Source: Bacteroidaceae bacterium (GTDB taxonomy: Bacteria; Bacteroidota; Bacteroidia; Bacteroidales; Bacteroidaceae). Taken from it: a stretch of DNA of 64,000 nt. The position numbers and the translations under genes are program-made. The stretch lies in the NCBI GenBank assembly GCA_017617315.1, contig JAFZWM010000007.1, positions 1-64,000 on the forward strand, in the 5' to 3' direction. Shown piece by piece: positions 8,235 to 17,728 of this stretch. Numbering within the stretch: the first letter of the stretch is position 1; each line of letters begins with the position of its first letter. Under the pieces are notes generated by a model. The model was given only the letters and a program-made list of their open reading frames with translations. It ran no database searches and was not told where the DNA came from.

Positions 8235-11057
8235 ATGAAAAGAATCAATAAATCGATAATAGCACTTCCACTGGCTCTTATGGCATTTGCACCACAGGGC
8301 GCATTCGCTCAGGAGGAGGCTGATGGAGTACAGGCTGATACCGTAAATATGGCTTTCCGCAAGGTGGATGCACGCGACATTGTGCAGCCATACAGTAAGG
8401 TGAAAGTCAGCGAGATAATTGAAAAGGGATACAGCACCTACAACCTCGACAACATGCAGGCTTTGGCTGCCGGTTTTAATGGTGATTTGTGGCAGCAGGG
8501 TAGTGCGCTGGTTTTTGTTGATGGTGTGCCTCGTAACGTAGGCAATCTGCTCCCTGACGAAATTGAGGACATCACATTCCTCAAGGGCGCATCTGCCGTA
8601 GTTCTTTACGGTAGCAAGGCTGCAAAGGGTGCAATCCTTATCACTACTAAGCGCGGTAAGGAGCAGTCACTCAAGACAAGTGTTCGTGCAAACTATCAGT
8701 TGTTCGTACCAAAGTCATATCCAAAATGGCTGGGTGCTGCCGAGTATATGAAGTATTATAACGAGGCTCTTGTAAACGATGGCAAGGATGCTTTGTACAG
8801 CGACGAGGACATCTATAATACTGCTACTGGCGTAAATCCTTACAAGTATCCAGATCAGTCGTTCTACGGCTCTGAGTACCTAAAGAAGAACTACGACCGC
8901 TGGGACGTAAATGCCGAGTTTAACGGTGGTGGCAAGTATGCACGTTTCTATACTAACGTAACATACAGCCGTGCAAGCGACCTCTTGAAGTATGGCGAGG
9001 CAAAGAACAACTATTCTGACCGCTTGAATATCCGTGGTAATGTAGACCTTACTTTGTCCGACATAGTTACAGGCTGGGTAAATGCTAAGGTTTCCTTCAA
9101 TAATGCGCGTTCAGCAAAAGGCAATTATTGGAACAGTTCGGCTACACTGCGTCCAAACCGTGTTGCTCCGCTTATCCCAACTTCGTATATCGAAGAGTTG
9201 GATAAGAACTCTCTGAGCATGATTAACAACTCACGTTACATCATCGACGGCAAGTACTTCCTTGGCGGTACACAGTATGACCAGACAAATATATTTGCCG
9301 ATTTGCTTGCTGCAGGCTATACTCAGACTGTATCACGCCACATGCAGTTCGATACTGGTTTCAGACTCGACCTTGGCAAGATTCTCGAAGGCTTGTCATT
9401 CAAGACTCAGTTTGCTGTAGACTATGCTACTGCATACCAGAACAACCTTAGCGACAAATACGCTACATACGGTGTAGAATGGACTAATTATGATGGTAAG
9501 GACGTTGTTTCATCTCTTACTAAATACGGTAAGGACGAGCACAGCGGTACGCTTAGTACTTCAAACTCTGCTTCTGCTCAGGAGATGTCGTTCAATGCAC
9601 AGTTCGATTATAAGCGTACATTCGACGATGTACACAACGTACATGCAACTCTTGTAGCCAACGGCTTCCAGGAGACAACTAACGGTTCATATCACCGCAC
9701 AAGCAATGCCAACCTTGGTTTGCAGGCAAGCTACAACTACGCTCAGCGCTACTATGCTGATTTGGGCGCAAATGTTGTTCACTCTGCAAAGTTGGCAGAA
9801 GGTCACCGCGAGGCTCTCTCACCATCTCTTACCTTGGGTTGGAGACTTACTGAGGAGGACTTCCTGAAGGATAACAGCATCTTCAATGACTTGATGCTTA
9901 CTGCCGGATATACTGTTCTGAATCAGGATATCGACATTAAGGACTACTACATGTACGAGAGTATTTTTACAGCAACTGGTACATGGTGGGGCTGGAGCGA
10001 TGAGCACAACAGTATTCAGACAGCCGACTCACAGCGTGGTAAAAACTACGACCTTACTTACGTTAAGCGTAAGGAGTTCAATGTTGGTGTCAACGCTTTG
10101 ATGCTCGACAAGAAGCTTTCTTTCAAGTTCAACTTCTTCAATACCGTTACCGACGGTACACTTGCAACAGTTGATCACTTGTATCCAAGCTACTTCCACA
10201 CATACTATCCTGTGTCAACATTCATTCCTTATGTAAACTATGGCAAGGAACGCCGCACTGGTTTCGACTTCAGCGTAGGCTACAAGGATAAGGCTGGCGA
10301 CTTTGAGTATGCAGTAGAGTTGAACGGTATGTCTTCAACTTCAAAGTACCTGAAGTATGCCGAGAATGTAGAGTACGACTACAGAAAGCATGAAGGCAGA
10401 TCAACAAATGCAATGTGGGGTCTTGAGTGCCTTGGCTACTACGAGTCTGCCGACGAGATTAAGAATGCAACTGCAAAGAGCAGTTTCAGTAATGAAATCA
10501 AGCCGGGTGATTTGAAATACAAGGATCAGAACAACGATGGTGTTATTGATGATAAGGATGAAGTTGTTATCGGCAACTGGGGCGACAAGTTCATCGCTGG
10601 TCTTAACTTCACTCTGAAGTACAAGAACTGGACATTGTTCGGAGTAATGACAGGTAACTTTGGCGGTGAGGGTCTTAAGAGAAGTCTTGAAGACTGGTGC
10701 TACGGCGACCGCAAGTTCAGCACTGTTGTTCGCGGCGCATGGACAGCCGAGAAGGCAGCCACAGGTCAGGAAATATCTTATCCACGTCTTACAGCTGGCG
10801 ATGGCTCTAACAACTTCCGCGCATCTTCATACTGGAAGTATTCAACAAGCCGTGTAAACATGGGTCGTATCCAGCTTACTTACGACTTTAACGCAGATAT
10901 GCTCGGCTCAGCAAGTAAGTTTGTAAAGGGCTTGCAGCTGTATGTAAATGCCAACGACTTGTTTATGATTGCAGGTGAGCGCAAGTACATGGAAACAGAG
11001 GTAGGTGTTGCTCCTCAGACACGCAGCTTCACTCTTGGTGCTAAAGTTCAATTCTAA
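8235..11057 (+). CDS. xusC: Second SusC-like TonB-dependent transporter XusC
   Basis: Barrel protein of 940 residues, shorter than XusA because the N-terminal regulatory-like beta-sandwich is absent: the signal peptide (about 1-25) is followed by only about 50 residues before plug motifs (ALVFVDGVPRNV, FLKGASAVVLYGSKAAKG). The barrel ends in SFTLGAKVQF with the C-terminal Phe expected for BAM-assembled proteins. It is 33 bp downstream of xusB and pairs with the SusD homologue that follows. Two consecutive SusCD pairs are a hallmark of the xus cluster. A different size or branching preference from XusAB is plausible but not visible in sequence. Confidence 0.9.
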   Translation: MKRINKSIIALPLALMAFAPQGAFAQEEADGVQADTVNMAFRKVDARDIVQPYSKVKVSEIIEKGYSTYNLDNMQALAAGFNGDLWQQGSALVFVDGVPRNVGNLLPDEIEDITFLKGASAVVLYGSKAAKGAILITTKRGKEQSLKTSVRANYQLFVPKSYPKWLGAAEYMKYYNEALVNDGKDALYSDEDIYNTATGVNPYKYPDQSFYGSEYLKKNYDRWDVNAEFNGGGKYARFYTNVTYSRASDLLKYGEAKNNYSDRLNIRGNVDLTLSDIVTGWVNAKVSFNNARSAKGNYWNSSATLRPNRVAPLIPTSYIEELDKNSLSMINNSRYIIDGKYFLGGTQYDQTNIFADLLAAGYTQTVSRHMQFDTGFRLDLGKILEGLSFKTQFAVDYATAYQNNLSDKYATYGVEWTNYDGKDVVSSLTKYGKDEHSGTLSTSNSASAQEMSFNAQFDYKRTFDDVHNVHATLVANGFQETTNGSYHRTSNANLGLQASYNYAQRYYADLGANVVHSAKLAEGHREALSPSLTLGWRLTEEDFLKDNSIFNDLMLTAGYTVLNQDIDIKDYYMYESIFTATGTWWGWSDEHNSIQTADSQRGKNYDLTYVKRKEFNVGVNALMLDKKLSFKFNFFNTVTDGTLATVDHLYPSYFHTYYPVSTFIPYVNYGKERRTGFDFSVGYKDKAGDFEYAVELNGMSSTSKYLKYAENVEYDYRKHEGRSTNAMWGLECLGYYESADEIKNATAKSSFSNEIKPGDLKYKDQNNDGVIDDKDEVVIGNWGDKFIAGLNFTLKYKNWTLFGVMTGNFGGEGLKRSLEDWCYGDRKFSTVVRGAWTAEKAATGQEISYPRLTAGDGSNNFRASSYWKYSTSRVNMGRIQLTYDFNADMLGSASKFVKGLQLYVNANDLFMIAGERKYMETEVGVAPQTRSFTLGAKVQF

Positions 11058-11071
11058 TAAATTCTGGAATA

Positions 11072-12892
11072 ATGAAAAAAACTAAAATATTGATTCAGGC
11101 ATTGCTGCTCACAGCTGGCGTAGCATTCACATCATGCGACGACCTTTTTGAGCCGGCAATCGAGAACCATCTTGGATTTGAATACATGTACGACAATCCA
11201 GACTATGCCGATGGTGTTCTTGGAAATGCCTATACTCGTTTGCCAAACGGATCATACTCTTTCAACGATGTTGCTACAGACGATGCCGTTTCAAACGTTA
11301 CTACAGATGATAAAAACGGTAGTTATCTTAGCTACAGAAAGATGGTAGCTGCTGGTAACTGGAATAGCAACAATAACCCATTGGAGCGTTGGCGTAACTG
11401 CCGTGGTGCTATTCAGTACATCAATCTTTTCCTCGCGAACATCGACAAGATTAAGTTCAACAGCGACGAGAAGATTAACAACATGTACAAGAAGAGATAT
11501 ACAGGTGAGGCTCACGGATTGCGTGCAATCTACATGTATTATCTTCTTCAGGCACATGGCGGTTACGATGCAAACGGCAATCTGCTTGGTGTGCCAATCC
11601 TTACTGAGCCAACAAATATCGATTCAGACCACGCATCTCTCGAGGTTCGTGCTTCGTTTGCCGATTGTATGAAGGCTCTCAAGGCTGATGCTGAAAAGGC
11701 TATCCAGTTGTTGCCTCTCGATTACAAGGATCTTGATGGCGAGTCTACTGAAGTTGATGTAGACGGCAAGAAGTACACTGCAACTGCTTCTGAGTACGAC
11801 CGCGTATTCGGTGAGACTTTTGCAGGTCGTATCAGCGGCAGAATTATGCGTGCCGTTCTTGCACAGGCTTCTATCTTGGCTGCATCTCCTGCATTCAACG
11901 CAAATAGTGGTGAGACATGGAAGGATGCTTGCAAGTATGCACAGACTGTTCTCGACCTTAACGGTGGTGTTGACGGTATCGACCCAGACGGTAACTCTTG
12001 GTACTGCAATACAAACTTCATCGACAAGGAGTTGAAGGGCGCAGTTTGTCCGAAAGAGGTTCTTTGGCGTACAGAGAGTAGCAGCAACAATGATCTCGAA
12101 ACTCAGAACTACCCACCATCACTTTATGGTAAGGGTCGTTTAAACCCAACTCAGAACCTTGTTGATGCGTTCCCAATGGTAGAGAACGGTCGTCCAATCT
12201 CTGATCCAAAGTCAGGTTACGACGCAGCTAATCCATACGACGGTCGCGACCCTCGTCTTGCTCAGTACGTTCTTTACAACGGCCAGAAGGCTGGTAATGC
12301 CAATACTGCCATCACTACTCAGGCAGACGACAAGAAGGACGGTCTGATGGGTGAGGTAGAGAAGGCAACCTTGACAGGTTACTATATGCGTAAGCTTCTC
12401 CGTCAGGACATCAATCTTGACCCTACAGTAAACAGTAAGCAGAAGCATTACACTCCACGCATCCGCTACACTGAGCTATATCTCGACTTTGCAGAGGCTG
12501 CCAACGAGGCTTACGGCCCAACAGCCAATCCTGATGGCTGCACTTATTCTGCATACGATGTAATCAAGGCTCTCCGCGAGCGTGCTGGCATCGTAAACGA
12601 TGAGTATCTTGAGGAGTGCAAGGCTGACAAGGACAAGATGCGCGAGCTTATCCGCAACGAGCGTCGTCTTGAGCTTTGCTTCGAGGGCTTCCGCTTCTGG
12701 GATTTGCGTCGCTGGAAGGCTGAACTTAACGAGACTGCTAAAGGTGTAAGCATTACCGTTGTTGAGGGTAAGCCACAGTACAACTACTTTGATGTAGAGA
12801 CTCGCAACTACAAGGAGTGCGGCTACTATGGTCCTGTTCCTTACAGCGAGGTTCTTAACTTCCCATCACTTATTCAGAATGCTGGATGGTAA
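11072..12892 (+). CDS. xusD: Second SusD-like glycan-binding lipoprotein XusD
   Basis: Lipoprotein of 606 residues with the lipobox Cys at position 22 (AFTSC). It has the SusD/RagB architecture with the C-terminal signature LIRNERRLELCFEGFRFWD and the conserved ending FPSLIQNAGW, nearly the same ending as XusB. It begins 14 bp after xusC, so the two are translated from one message and should form the second SusCD complex. Confidence 0.92.
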   Translation: MKKTKILIQALLLTAGVAFTSCDDLFEPAIENHLGFEYMYDNPDYADGVLGNAYTRLPNGSYSFNDVATDDAVSNVTTDDKNGSYLSYRKMVAAGNWNSNNNPLERWRNCRGAIQYINLFLANIDKIKFNSDEKINNMYKKRYTGEAHGLRAIYMYYLLQAHGGYDANGNLLGVPILTEPTNIDSDHASLEVRASFADCMKALKADAEKAIQLLPLDYKDLDGESTEVDVDGKKYTATASEYDRVFGETFAGRISGRIMRAVLAQASILAASPAFNANSGETWKDACKYAQTVLDLNGGVDGIDPDGNSWYCNTNFIDKELKGAVCPKEVLWRTESSSNNDLETQNYPPSLYGKGRLNPTQNLVDAFPMVENGRPISDPKSGYDAANPYDGRDPRLAQYVLYNGQKAGNANTAITTQADDKKDGLMGEVEKATLTGYYMRKLLRQDINLDPTVNSKQKHYTPRIRYTELYLDFAEAANEAYGPTANPDGCTYSAYDVIKALRERAGIVNDEYLEECKADKDKMRELIRNERRLELCFEGFRFWDLRRWKAELNETAKGVSITVVEGKPQYNYFDVETRNYKECGYYGPVPYSEVLNFPSLIQNAGW

Positions 12893-12907
12893 TTTAGTAA
12901 CTAATTA

Positions 12908-13927
12908 ATGATGAATAATTATATGAATATCATAAAATCTATAACGGCTGTAGCTGTCTGTGCTTTGGCATTCACCAGTTGCCACAACAGCGACTGGGAG
13001 TTCGACGACTACGGTCACACAACTGCTTACTTTGCTAAGCAGGCTCCAATTCGAGTTGTGACATTGGGCGAGGATGACGAGGCTAATGTTGAACTTGACA
13101 ACAAGCATCAGTTTAAACTTCAGGCTACTTTGGCCGGAATTTACAAAAACAAGGAAGACCGTAAGTTGAAGTATGTTGTTGATCCAACTCTTCTCGAAGG
13201 TGTTGACGGCGTGGAGTTGTTGCCAACCGACTACTATACACTCGAAGATCCTTCAACCCTTACAATTCCTTCTGGTGCTATCGTTGGCGGAACTGTTGTT
13301 ACTCTTAACGACAACTTCTTCAACGACCCTAAGTCTGCAAATGTAAACTATGTTTTGCCTGTCAGAATAGTTAGTGCCGAGAATGTAGACAGCATCCTTG
13401 AGGGACACGACTATCAGCTTCTTGCCATTACATACAAGAACAAGTATGCTGGCTTGTGGTGTGCCGAGACTGATGATTTGTGGAGAGTGTCAGAGGTTTT
13501 GCCTAACGAGAAGGACAGAACTTTCTCTCGCAAGTACACAGACGACTTGATAACTCTCACTACAGTTTCACTTAACACATTCTCTATCAGCAAGAGCTAC
13601 ACTATTCTTGAGAAGAAATGGAATGAAGTAGAGAAGAAGTGGGAGAACAAAGAGGTTACAAGAACTCTTACTTTCGACTGCACAGTTTCTGATAATGGTG
13701 AGATTGTTGTTCGCGATGCCGAGGGAAATCAGGTAGGAACTGGTAAGTATGCTTATCATGGAATACAGGATTTCACAGATGCTAAGCGTATGGCAGACTA
13801 TATCACTCTCGACTACAAGGTAACCCTTACATCTGAGATTGTTGAGGGTACAGCCGAGTGGCACTATGAGTGCAAGGGTAAGTACATGCTTCAGTCTCGT
13901 GGCAACAAACTCGAGAATTGGAAATAA
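12908..13927 (+). CDS. xusE: Surface glycan-binding lipoprotein XusE (DUF1735/DUF4361-like)
   Basis: Lipoprotein of 339 residues (lipobox Cys25, AFTSC). After a short linker it contains two beta-rich regions; the first (about 35-170) looks like the DUF1735 immunoglobulin-like domain of accessory Sus proteins, the second (about 175-335) like a DUF4361-type barrel. Accessory lipoproteins in this position bind polysaccharide and help concentrate it for the SusCD complexes. Three in-frame ATGs (12908, 12911, 12923) could serve as start; all keep the lipobox. It lies 15 bp after xusD. Domain names come from memory of the family. Confidence 0.78.
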   Translation: MMNNYMNIIKSITAVAVCALAFTSCHNSDWEFDDYGHTTAYFAKQAPIRVVTLGEDDEANVELDNKHQFKLQATLAGIYKNKEDRKLKYVVDPTLLEGVDGVELLPTDYYTLEDPSTLTIPSGAIVGGTVVTLNDNFFNDPKSANVNYVLPVRIVSAENVDSILEGHDYQLLAITYKNKYAGLWCAETDDLWRVSEVLPNEKDRTFSRKYTDDLITLTTVSLNTFSISKSYTILEKKWNEVEKKWENKEVTRTLTFDCTVSDNGEIVVRDAEGNQVGTGKYAYHGIQDFTDAKRMADYITLDYKVTLTSEIVEGTAEWHYECKGKYMLQSRGNKLENWK

Positions 13928-13960
13928 TTATTTATTCATGATTTACAATTTAAGATTTTT

Positions 13961-16183
13961 ATGAAGATTTCTAAATTGATATATCCTGTTGTAATGCTCA
14001 GTCCGCTAATGTTGGCGGGCTGTGCAGACACAGGCATCGACGACTATCAGGTAGAGAAGCCTCAGACCATTGCTGAGTACGAATACCTGAACGCATACGA
14101 GCCGCTCAAGACATACGTCGATCGCAGCGCACATCCTAACTTCAAGGTTAGCGGTGCTCTTACTGCTGCCGACTTTAACAAGCAAGAGATGTTGTTCCGT
14201 CTTGCAGCGCACAACTTCGACGAAATCGTAGCCGGAAACGCTATGAAGATGTCGTCTTGTGTTGACGGTGACGGTAACATGAATTTCTCAACGGTAAGTG
14301 ATTTCGTTGACAAGGCAGAAGAGGCTGGAATTTCAATCTACGGTCACACTCTTGCATGGCACGCACAGCAGCCTAAGAAGTGGCTCGAAGGATTGATGAA
14401 GGACAAGGAAATAGAGGTCGATCCAGACGCAAAGGTTGGTAAAGTCGACTATGAGTCTAATTATGAAGGGCTTTCAGCATTCCCATTTTATGTAATGGGA
14501 TATACGCCTACAATAGTTAATAATTGTCTTCATTCTGAAAATCCGGGCTCTTGGTATCAGTATTTTATTGCTGATGGCTTTTCTGTTGCTAAGGCTGGTG
14601 ATTATTCAGCAATCGTTAAGTGTAAGGCAACCGAGGAAGGTTCTCTGACTCTTAATTGTGGTTGGGGCTGGAACGGAGATGAGTCTGCTTCTGGCAAGTT
14701 GAATATTACTACAGACTGGAGTGATGTTGAGGTTAAGTTTACTGGTATTCCTGAAGGAAAGAAACTTAATCTTGTATTGCAGCCAGGTGGATTTGCAGGT
14801 GTGATAGATATTGAGTCTATTCGTTTCGTTCATTACGAAGCACCAGCCGTTGAGATTCCACAGAATGTATACACTTGTACATTCGATGATGGCAACAACG
14901 TAGGCGGATGGGGCGGCACCTCTACAAGAGAGGTCGTTTCTGGCGGTCATGATGGCGGCAAGTGCCATGTAGTACACAACCCAACTGCCGGAAACTCATG
15001 GGAGTGTCAGGCTGCAATCGACTTCTCAACTCCATTGGAGAAGGGCGAGACATATTATCTGCATTTCTGGGCTAAGGCTACAAATGCCGGCAGTCGTTCA
15101 GCTTCATATCAGAATCCTTCTGATTACAGCGGCCGTGGCGATTATCCTGCATTCGCAGTTTCTTCAGAATGGAAGGAGTACACTCTCAAGACATCAATCA
15201 CAGGTGATGACTGCAAGCGCTTGTGCTTCAATCTTGGTGCATTTGATGGCGATACATATCTTGATGATATCGAAATCTATTACATGAAGAAGGGTAACTC
15301 AATCCCTCTCACAGACCAGGAGAAGAAAGACACTCTTACATGGGCTATGGACAAGTGGATTGGCGGCATGATGGACGCTTGCAAGGGCAAGGTAAAGGCT
15401 TGGGACGTTGTTAACGAGGCTATCAGCGGCGGAGGCAACGACGGCGAGGGCTTCTACACTCTTCAGCACGGCGAGGCTGCCAACAACGACAACGGTGTTT
15501 CTGCCGATTTCTTCTGGCAGGATTATCTTGGCGACATCGACTATGTTCGCACAGCTGTAGCTTTGGCTCGCAAGCACTATGCTGCTTCTCTTCCTGAGGG
15601 CGCAGACGCTTCAGACCTCAAGCTGTTCGTAAACGACTACAACCTTGAGTCTAACTGGGACGACAACAAGAAGGTTAAGAGTCTTATCAACTGGGTTAAG
15701 AAGTGGGAGGCCGACGGCGTAACTAAGATTGACGGTCTTGGCACTCAGATGCACATCTCTCTCCTTGTCGGTGACGACGAGGCTGCCAAGGCAGAGCAGG
15801 AGAGCCGCAACCAGCACATCGAGAACATGTTCAAGCTCATGGCTGAGTCTGGCAAGCTGGTTCGTGTATCAGAGCTTGATCTTGGCGTAGAGCGTTATGT
15901 TGACGGCAAGAAGGTTGCTTACACAACTGAAGAGCTCGAGAAGCTTCCTCTCAAGGAGCGTCTTGCTATCGAGAAGGCTATGGCTGCTCACTACCAGTGG
16001 ATTATCAAGAAGTACTACGAGATTGTTCCAGCTGCACAGCAGTATGGCATCTGCCAGTGGTGCTTGACTGACTCTCCAGCTAACAGCTCATGGAGAAAGG
16101 GCGAGCCTGTTGGTCTTTGGACATTGGACTACAAGCGCAAGCCTGCTTATGCTGGCTGGGCTGACGGTCTGAGCAATAAATAG
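13961..16183 (+). CDS. xyn10C: GH10 endo-beta-1,4-xylanase with internal carbohydrate-binding modules, Xyn10C type
   Basis: Cell-surface lipoprotein of 740 residues (lipobox LMLAGC, Cys21). The GH10 barrel is split: the first part (about 35-160, with GHTLAWHAQQPKKW) is followed by an insertion of roughly 280 residues (165-445) that looks like two tandem CBM4/CBM22-type beta-sandwiches, and then the rest of the barrel. The acid/base is Glu486 (WDVVNE) and the nucleophile Glu638 (RVSELD); both are present. Modular insertion inside the GH10 fold is known for the Xyn10C enzyme of xus clusters. It is the last gene of the operon, 33 bp after xusE, and is followed by a strong terminator. Confidence 0.93.
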   Translation: MKISKLIYPVVMLSPLMLAGCADTGIDDYQVEKPQTIAEYEYLNAYEPLKTYVDRSAHPNFKVSGALTAADFNKQEMLFRLAAHNFDEIVAGNAMKMSSCVDGDGNMNFSTVSDFVDKAEEAGISIYGHTLAWHAQQPKKWLEGLMKDKEIEVDPDAKVGKVDYESNYEGLSAFPFYVMGYTPTIVNNCLHSENPGSWYQYFIADGFSVAKAGDYSAIVKCKATEEGSLTLNCGWGWNGDESASGKLNITTDWSDVEVKFTGIPEGKKLNLVLQPGGFAGVIDIESIRFVHYEAPAVEIPQNVYTCTFDDGNNVGGWGGTSTREVVSGGHDGGKCHVVHNPTAGNSWECQAAIDFSTPLEKGETYYLHFWAKATNAGSRSASYQNPSDYSGRGDYPAFAVSSEWKEYTLKTSITGDDCKRLCFNLGAFDGDTYLDDIEIYYMKKGNSIPLTDQEKKDTLTWAMDKWIGGMMDACKGKVKAWDVVNEAISGGGNDGEGFYTLQHGEAANNDNGVSADFFWQDYLGDIDYVRTAVALARKHYAASLPEGADASDLKLFVNDYNLESNWDDNKKVKSLINWVKKWEADGVTKIDGLGTQMHISLLVGDDEAAKAEQESRNQHIENMFKLMAESGKLVRVSELDLGVERYVDGKKVAYTTEELEKLPLKERLAIEKAMAAHYQWIIKKYYEIVPAAQQYGICQWCLTDSPANSSWRKGEPVGLWTLDYKRKPAYAGWADGLSNK

Positions 16184-16214
16184 TGATTTTGGTATTCATT
16201 ATTAATTAAAGGTT

Positions 16215-16259
16215 GGGGTGCGTGCAACCCTACACACCAAGGCTGTGCGCACCCCTTTT
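16215..16259 (+). terminator. Rho-independent terminator of the xylan operon
   Basis: Stem GGGGTGCG (16215-16222) pairs exactly with CGCACCCC (16248-16255), followed by TTTT. It lies 32 bp after the xyn10C stop codon. Confidence 0.85.
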
Positions 16260-16404
16260 AAATAAAACTCTTTGTACAAGGCTCTTTTAAGGCTTGCATC
16301 TAATACTGATGCTATGATGCTCTGGAAGAATCACAGCAGCAGTATTGACACCACGGATTACGGACACCGCTTTGTGTTCCGCGTTGCCAATAATTAGGAA
16401 CTCG

Positions 16405-16594
16405 TGCATTGATCTTTTATTTTAGTTAAATTAACTGAATGATACCTGAAAGGTTGTGGACTTTAGCGTAGTAACACATGTGACCCAAAGGTAGAAAGCG
16501 TTTTGGAAAAACAAGAAAGTAAACAACTTGGTATCATAAAAATGTAGATAGTGAATAGGGCAGTTGGACCGTGATGGCTCGACTGCCTTTTTTT
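16405..16594 (+). ncRNA. Possible small RNA ending at an orphan terminator
   Basis: No protein gene is supported between 16260 and 16917, yet a second terminator sits at 16558-16594 although the xylan operon has already been terminated. Upstream of it, ATGATACC near 16439 and GGTATCAT near 16530 are inverted copies that could close a long-range stem. I found no convincing -7 box for its start, so the 5' boundary is a guess. A read-through product of the xylan operon is the simpler alternative. Confidence 0.25.
16558..16594 (+). terminator. Rho-independent terminator without an obvious gene
   Basis: GGGCAGT (16558-16564) pairs with ACTGCC (16582-16587), extended by wobble pairs, and is followed by seven T residues (16588-16594). 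Confidence 0.75.
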
Positions 16595-16771
16595 GTATGT
16601 AATAGAGCAGATTTCATTGTAATGTCTAATGTCTTTGCAAATACTCCTAAACGATTATTCTGCCCCGCTGATTATAGATTTTTTCCGAAGCCGCAATGCT
16701 AACTAAGGCAGTATCAGACTGAAAAAAATCTAAGATCGGACTGAAATAAACGAAAAAACATTGCAAATTAT

Positions 16772-16802
16772 TTTGCCGTTTAGCTACAAATCTTTATGTT
16801 TG
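16772..16802 (+). promoter_or_regulatory. Bacteroidota sigma-ABfr promoter for the HTH gene
   Basis: TTTG at 16772-16775, a 19-bp spacer, then TATGTTTG at 16795-16802. Both boxes match the Bacteroidota consensus (TTTG, 19-21 bp, TAnnTTTG). It gives a leader of about 105 bases before the ATG at 16918. Confidence 0.7.
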
Positions 16803-16917
16803 CAAAGTTGAATGATTGTTGCAGGCTTTTACGGCACTTTGCTTTTCGAGTTTCAACCTTCAGAATTCAACTAAAAAAACATTTGTCTATTAGAGTTATT
16901 AATTAAATTTTATAGGT

Positions 16918-17280
16918 ATGATTATTGAAAGATTCCTGCAGTATATGAGCTACAAAAATTTGAATGATAATCAGGTTACAATCCAGTGTAATCTTTCAAA
17001 CGGCTTAATTGGTGCTGCAAAAAAAGGTAGAAGCGATTTGGGTAGAAAGGCTATCAGTAAGATTTTGGCTACTTATCCCGACATAAACAAGGTGTGGCTT
17101 CTCACAGGCGAGGGCAATATGATTCTCGAAAAGCCTGCGGTTGACGAGACGGCAAACGAGAGCGTAAAGCAGCTTTCAAACCTCGAGCTTGAGAACCGAA
17201 TGATAAAGGCCCAAATCAAGAAGGCTGAGGATATGAACGAACGCTTGCTCAGAATCGTTGAGAGAATGGGTATTTTCTAA
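16918..17280 (+). CDS. Small helix-turn-helix (XRE/phage-repressor-like) protein
   Basis: Protein of 120 residues. Residues about 1-70 resemble the Bacteroidota XRE-type helix-turn-helix: a predicted helical pair around VTIQCNLSNGLIGAAKKG followed by the family phrase VWLLTGEGNMI (about 60-70). Residues about 83-118 are a strongly helical coiled-coil-like segment (LENRMIKAQIKKAEDMNERL) likely to dimerise. Related proteins are often phage or ICE repressors. It stands alone with its own promoter, flanked by repeat-rich DNA on the right, and its targets are unknown. Start chosen at the first ATG; there is no Shine-Dalgarno sequence, as is usual here. Confidence 0.7.
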   Translation: MIIERFLQYMSYKNLNDNQVTIQCNLSNGLIGAAKKGRSDLGRKAISKILATYPDINKVWLLTGEGNMILEKPAVDETANESVKQLSNLELENRMIKAQIKKAEDMNERLLRIVERMGIF

Positions 17281-17283
17281 ATT

Positions 17284-17517
17284 CGAAAATTTCAAGTTGA
17301 AATTTTTAAGTTGAAAGTTGAGAATTGAGAGTTGAAAGAAGGACTCCTCAAATCTCAACTTTCTTTCGTTATTCATTGTGCATTGGGAATTCTCTATCAG
17401 CCTTGATACGTTTTTTTAATTCTCAATTTTTAATTGTCAACTGTTAACTGTGCATTGTCAATTAAAACGTTTTTTCAACTTTCAACTTTCAACTCTCAAT
17501 TTTTATTATCAGCTTTC
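17284..17517. repeat. AT-rich TTGAAAGTTGA / TTGTCAACTGT intergenic repeats
   Basis: The stretch is built from variants of GTTGAAAGTTGAGAATTGA, then TTAATTGTCAACTGTTAACTG and TTTCAACTTTCAACTCTCAA. No gene is supported. Translations of such repeats give apparent proteins rich in NCQLSIVNFQLSTVHCQL-like text. The repeats abut the 11-bp array that starts at 17520. Confidence 0.75.
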
Positions 17518-17519
17518 TT

Positions 17520-17728
17520 CCCCGTACCTTGAACGTACCTTCCCCGTACCTACTCCGTTGCTACCCCGTAGCTATCCCGTACCTTCCGGCTTGTTTCTTC
17601 GAACCTTGCCCGTAGTACTCCGTATCTTCTCCGTACCTTCCGGCTTGTTACTCCTTTGGTATCTCCTTGCTACCCCCTTGCTACCCCCTTACTACCCCCT
17701 TACTATCCCCTTACTATCGGCTTGCTTG
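17520..17728. repeat. 11-bp-register tandem array (middle array)
   Basis: About 19 units of 11 bp with one 10-bp unit near 17608. The units drift from CCCCGTACCTT at the left to CCCCTTACTAT at the right, with CCGGCTTGTTT variants between. The reverse complement of the left units (AAGGTACGGGG, AAGGTACGTTC) matches the homogeneous part of the array at 1-110 (AAGGTACGTCC), and the right units match ATAGCAAGGGG units in the arrays at 320-391 and 53619-53739. An open frame runs through the array because 33 bp is three units; I do not regard it as a gene. Confidence 0.93.

Noticed and set aside
16297..16383. Small peptide gene or gene remnant ending HRFVFRVANN
   Set aside because: Only about 28 codons from its ATG, no leader or known family; too little to call, although it may be the tail of a lost gene.
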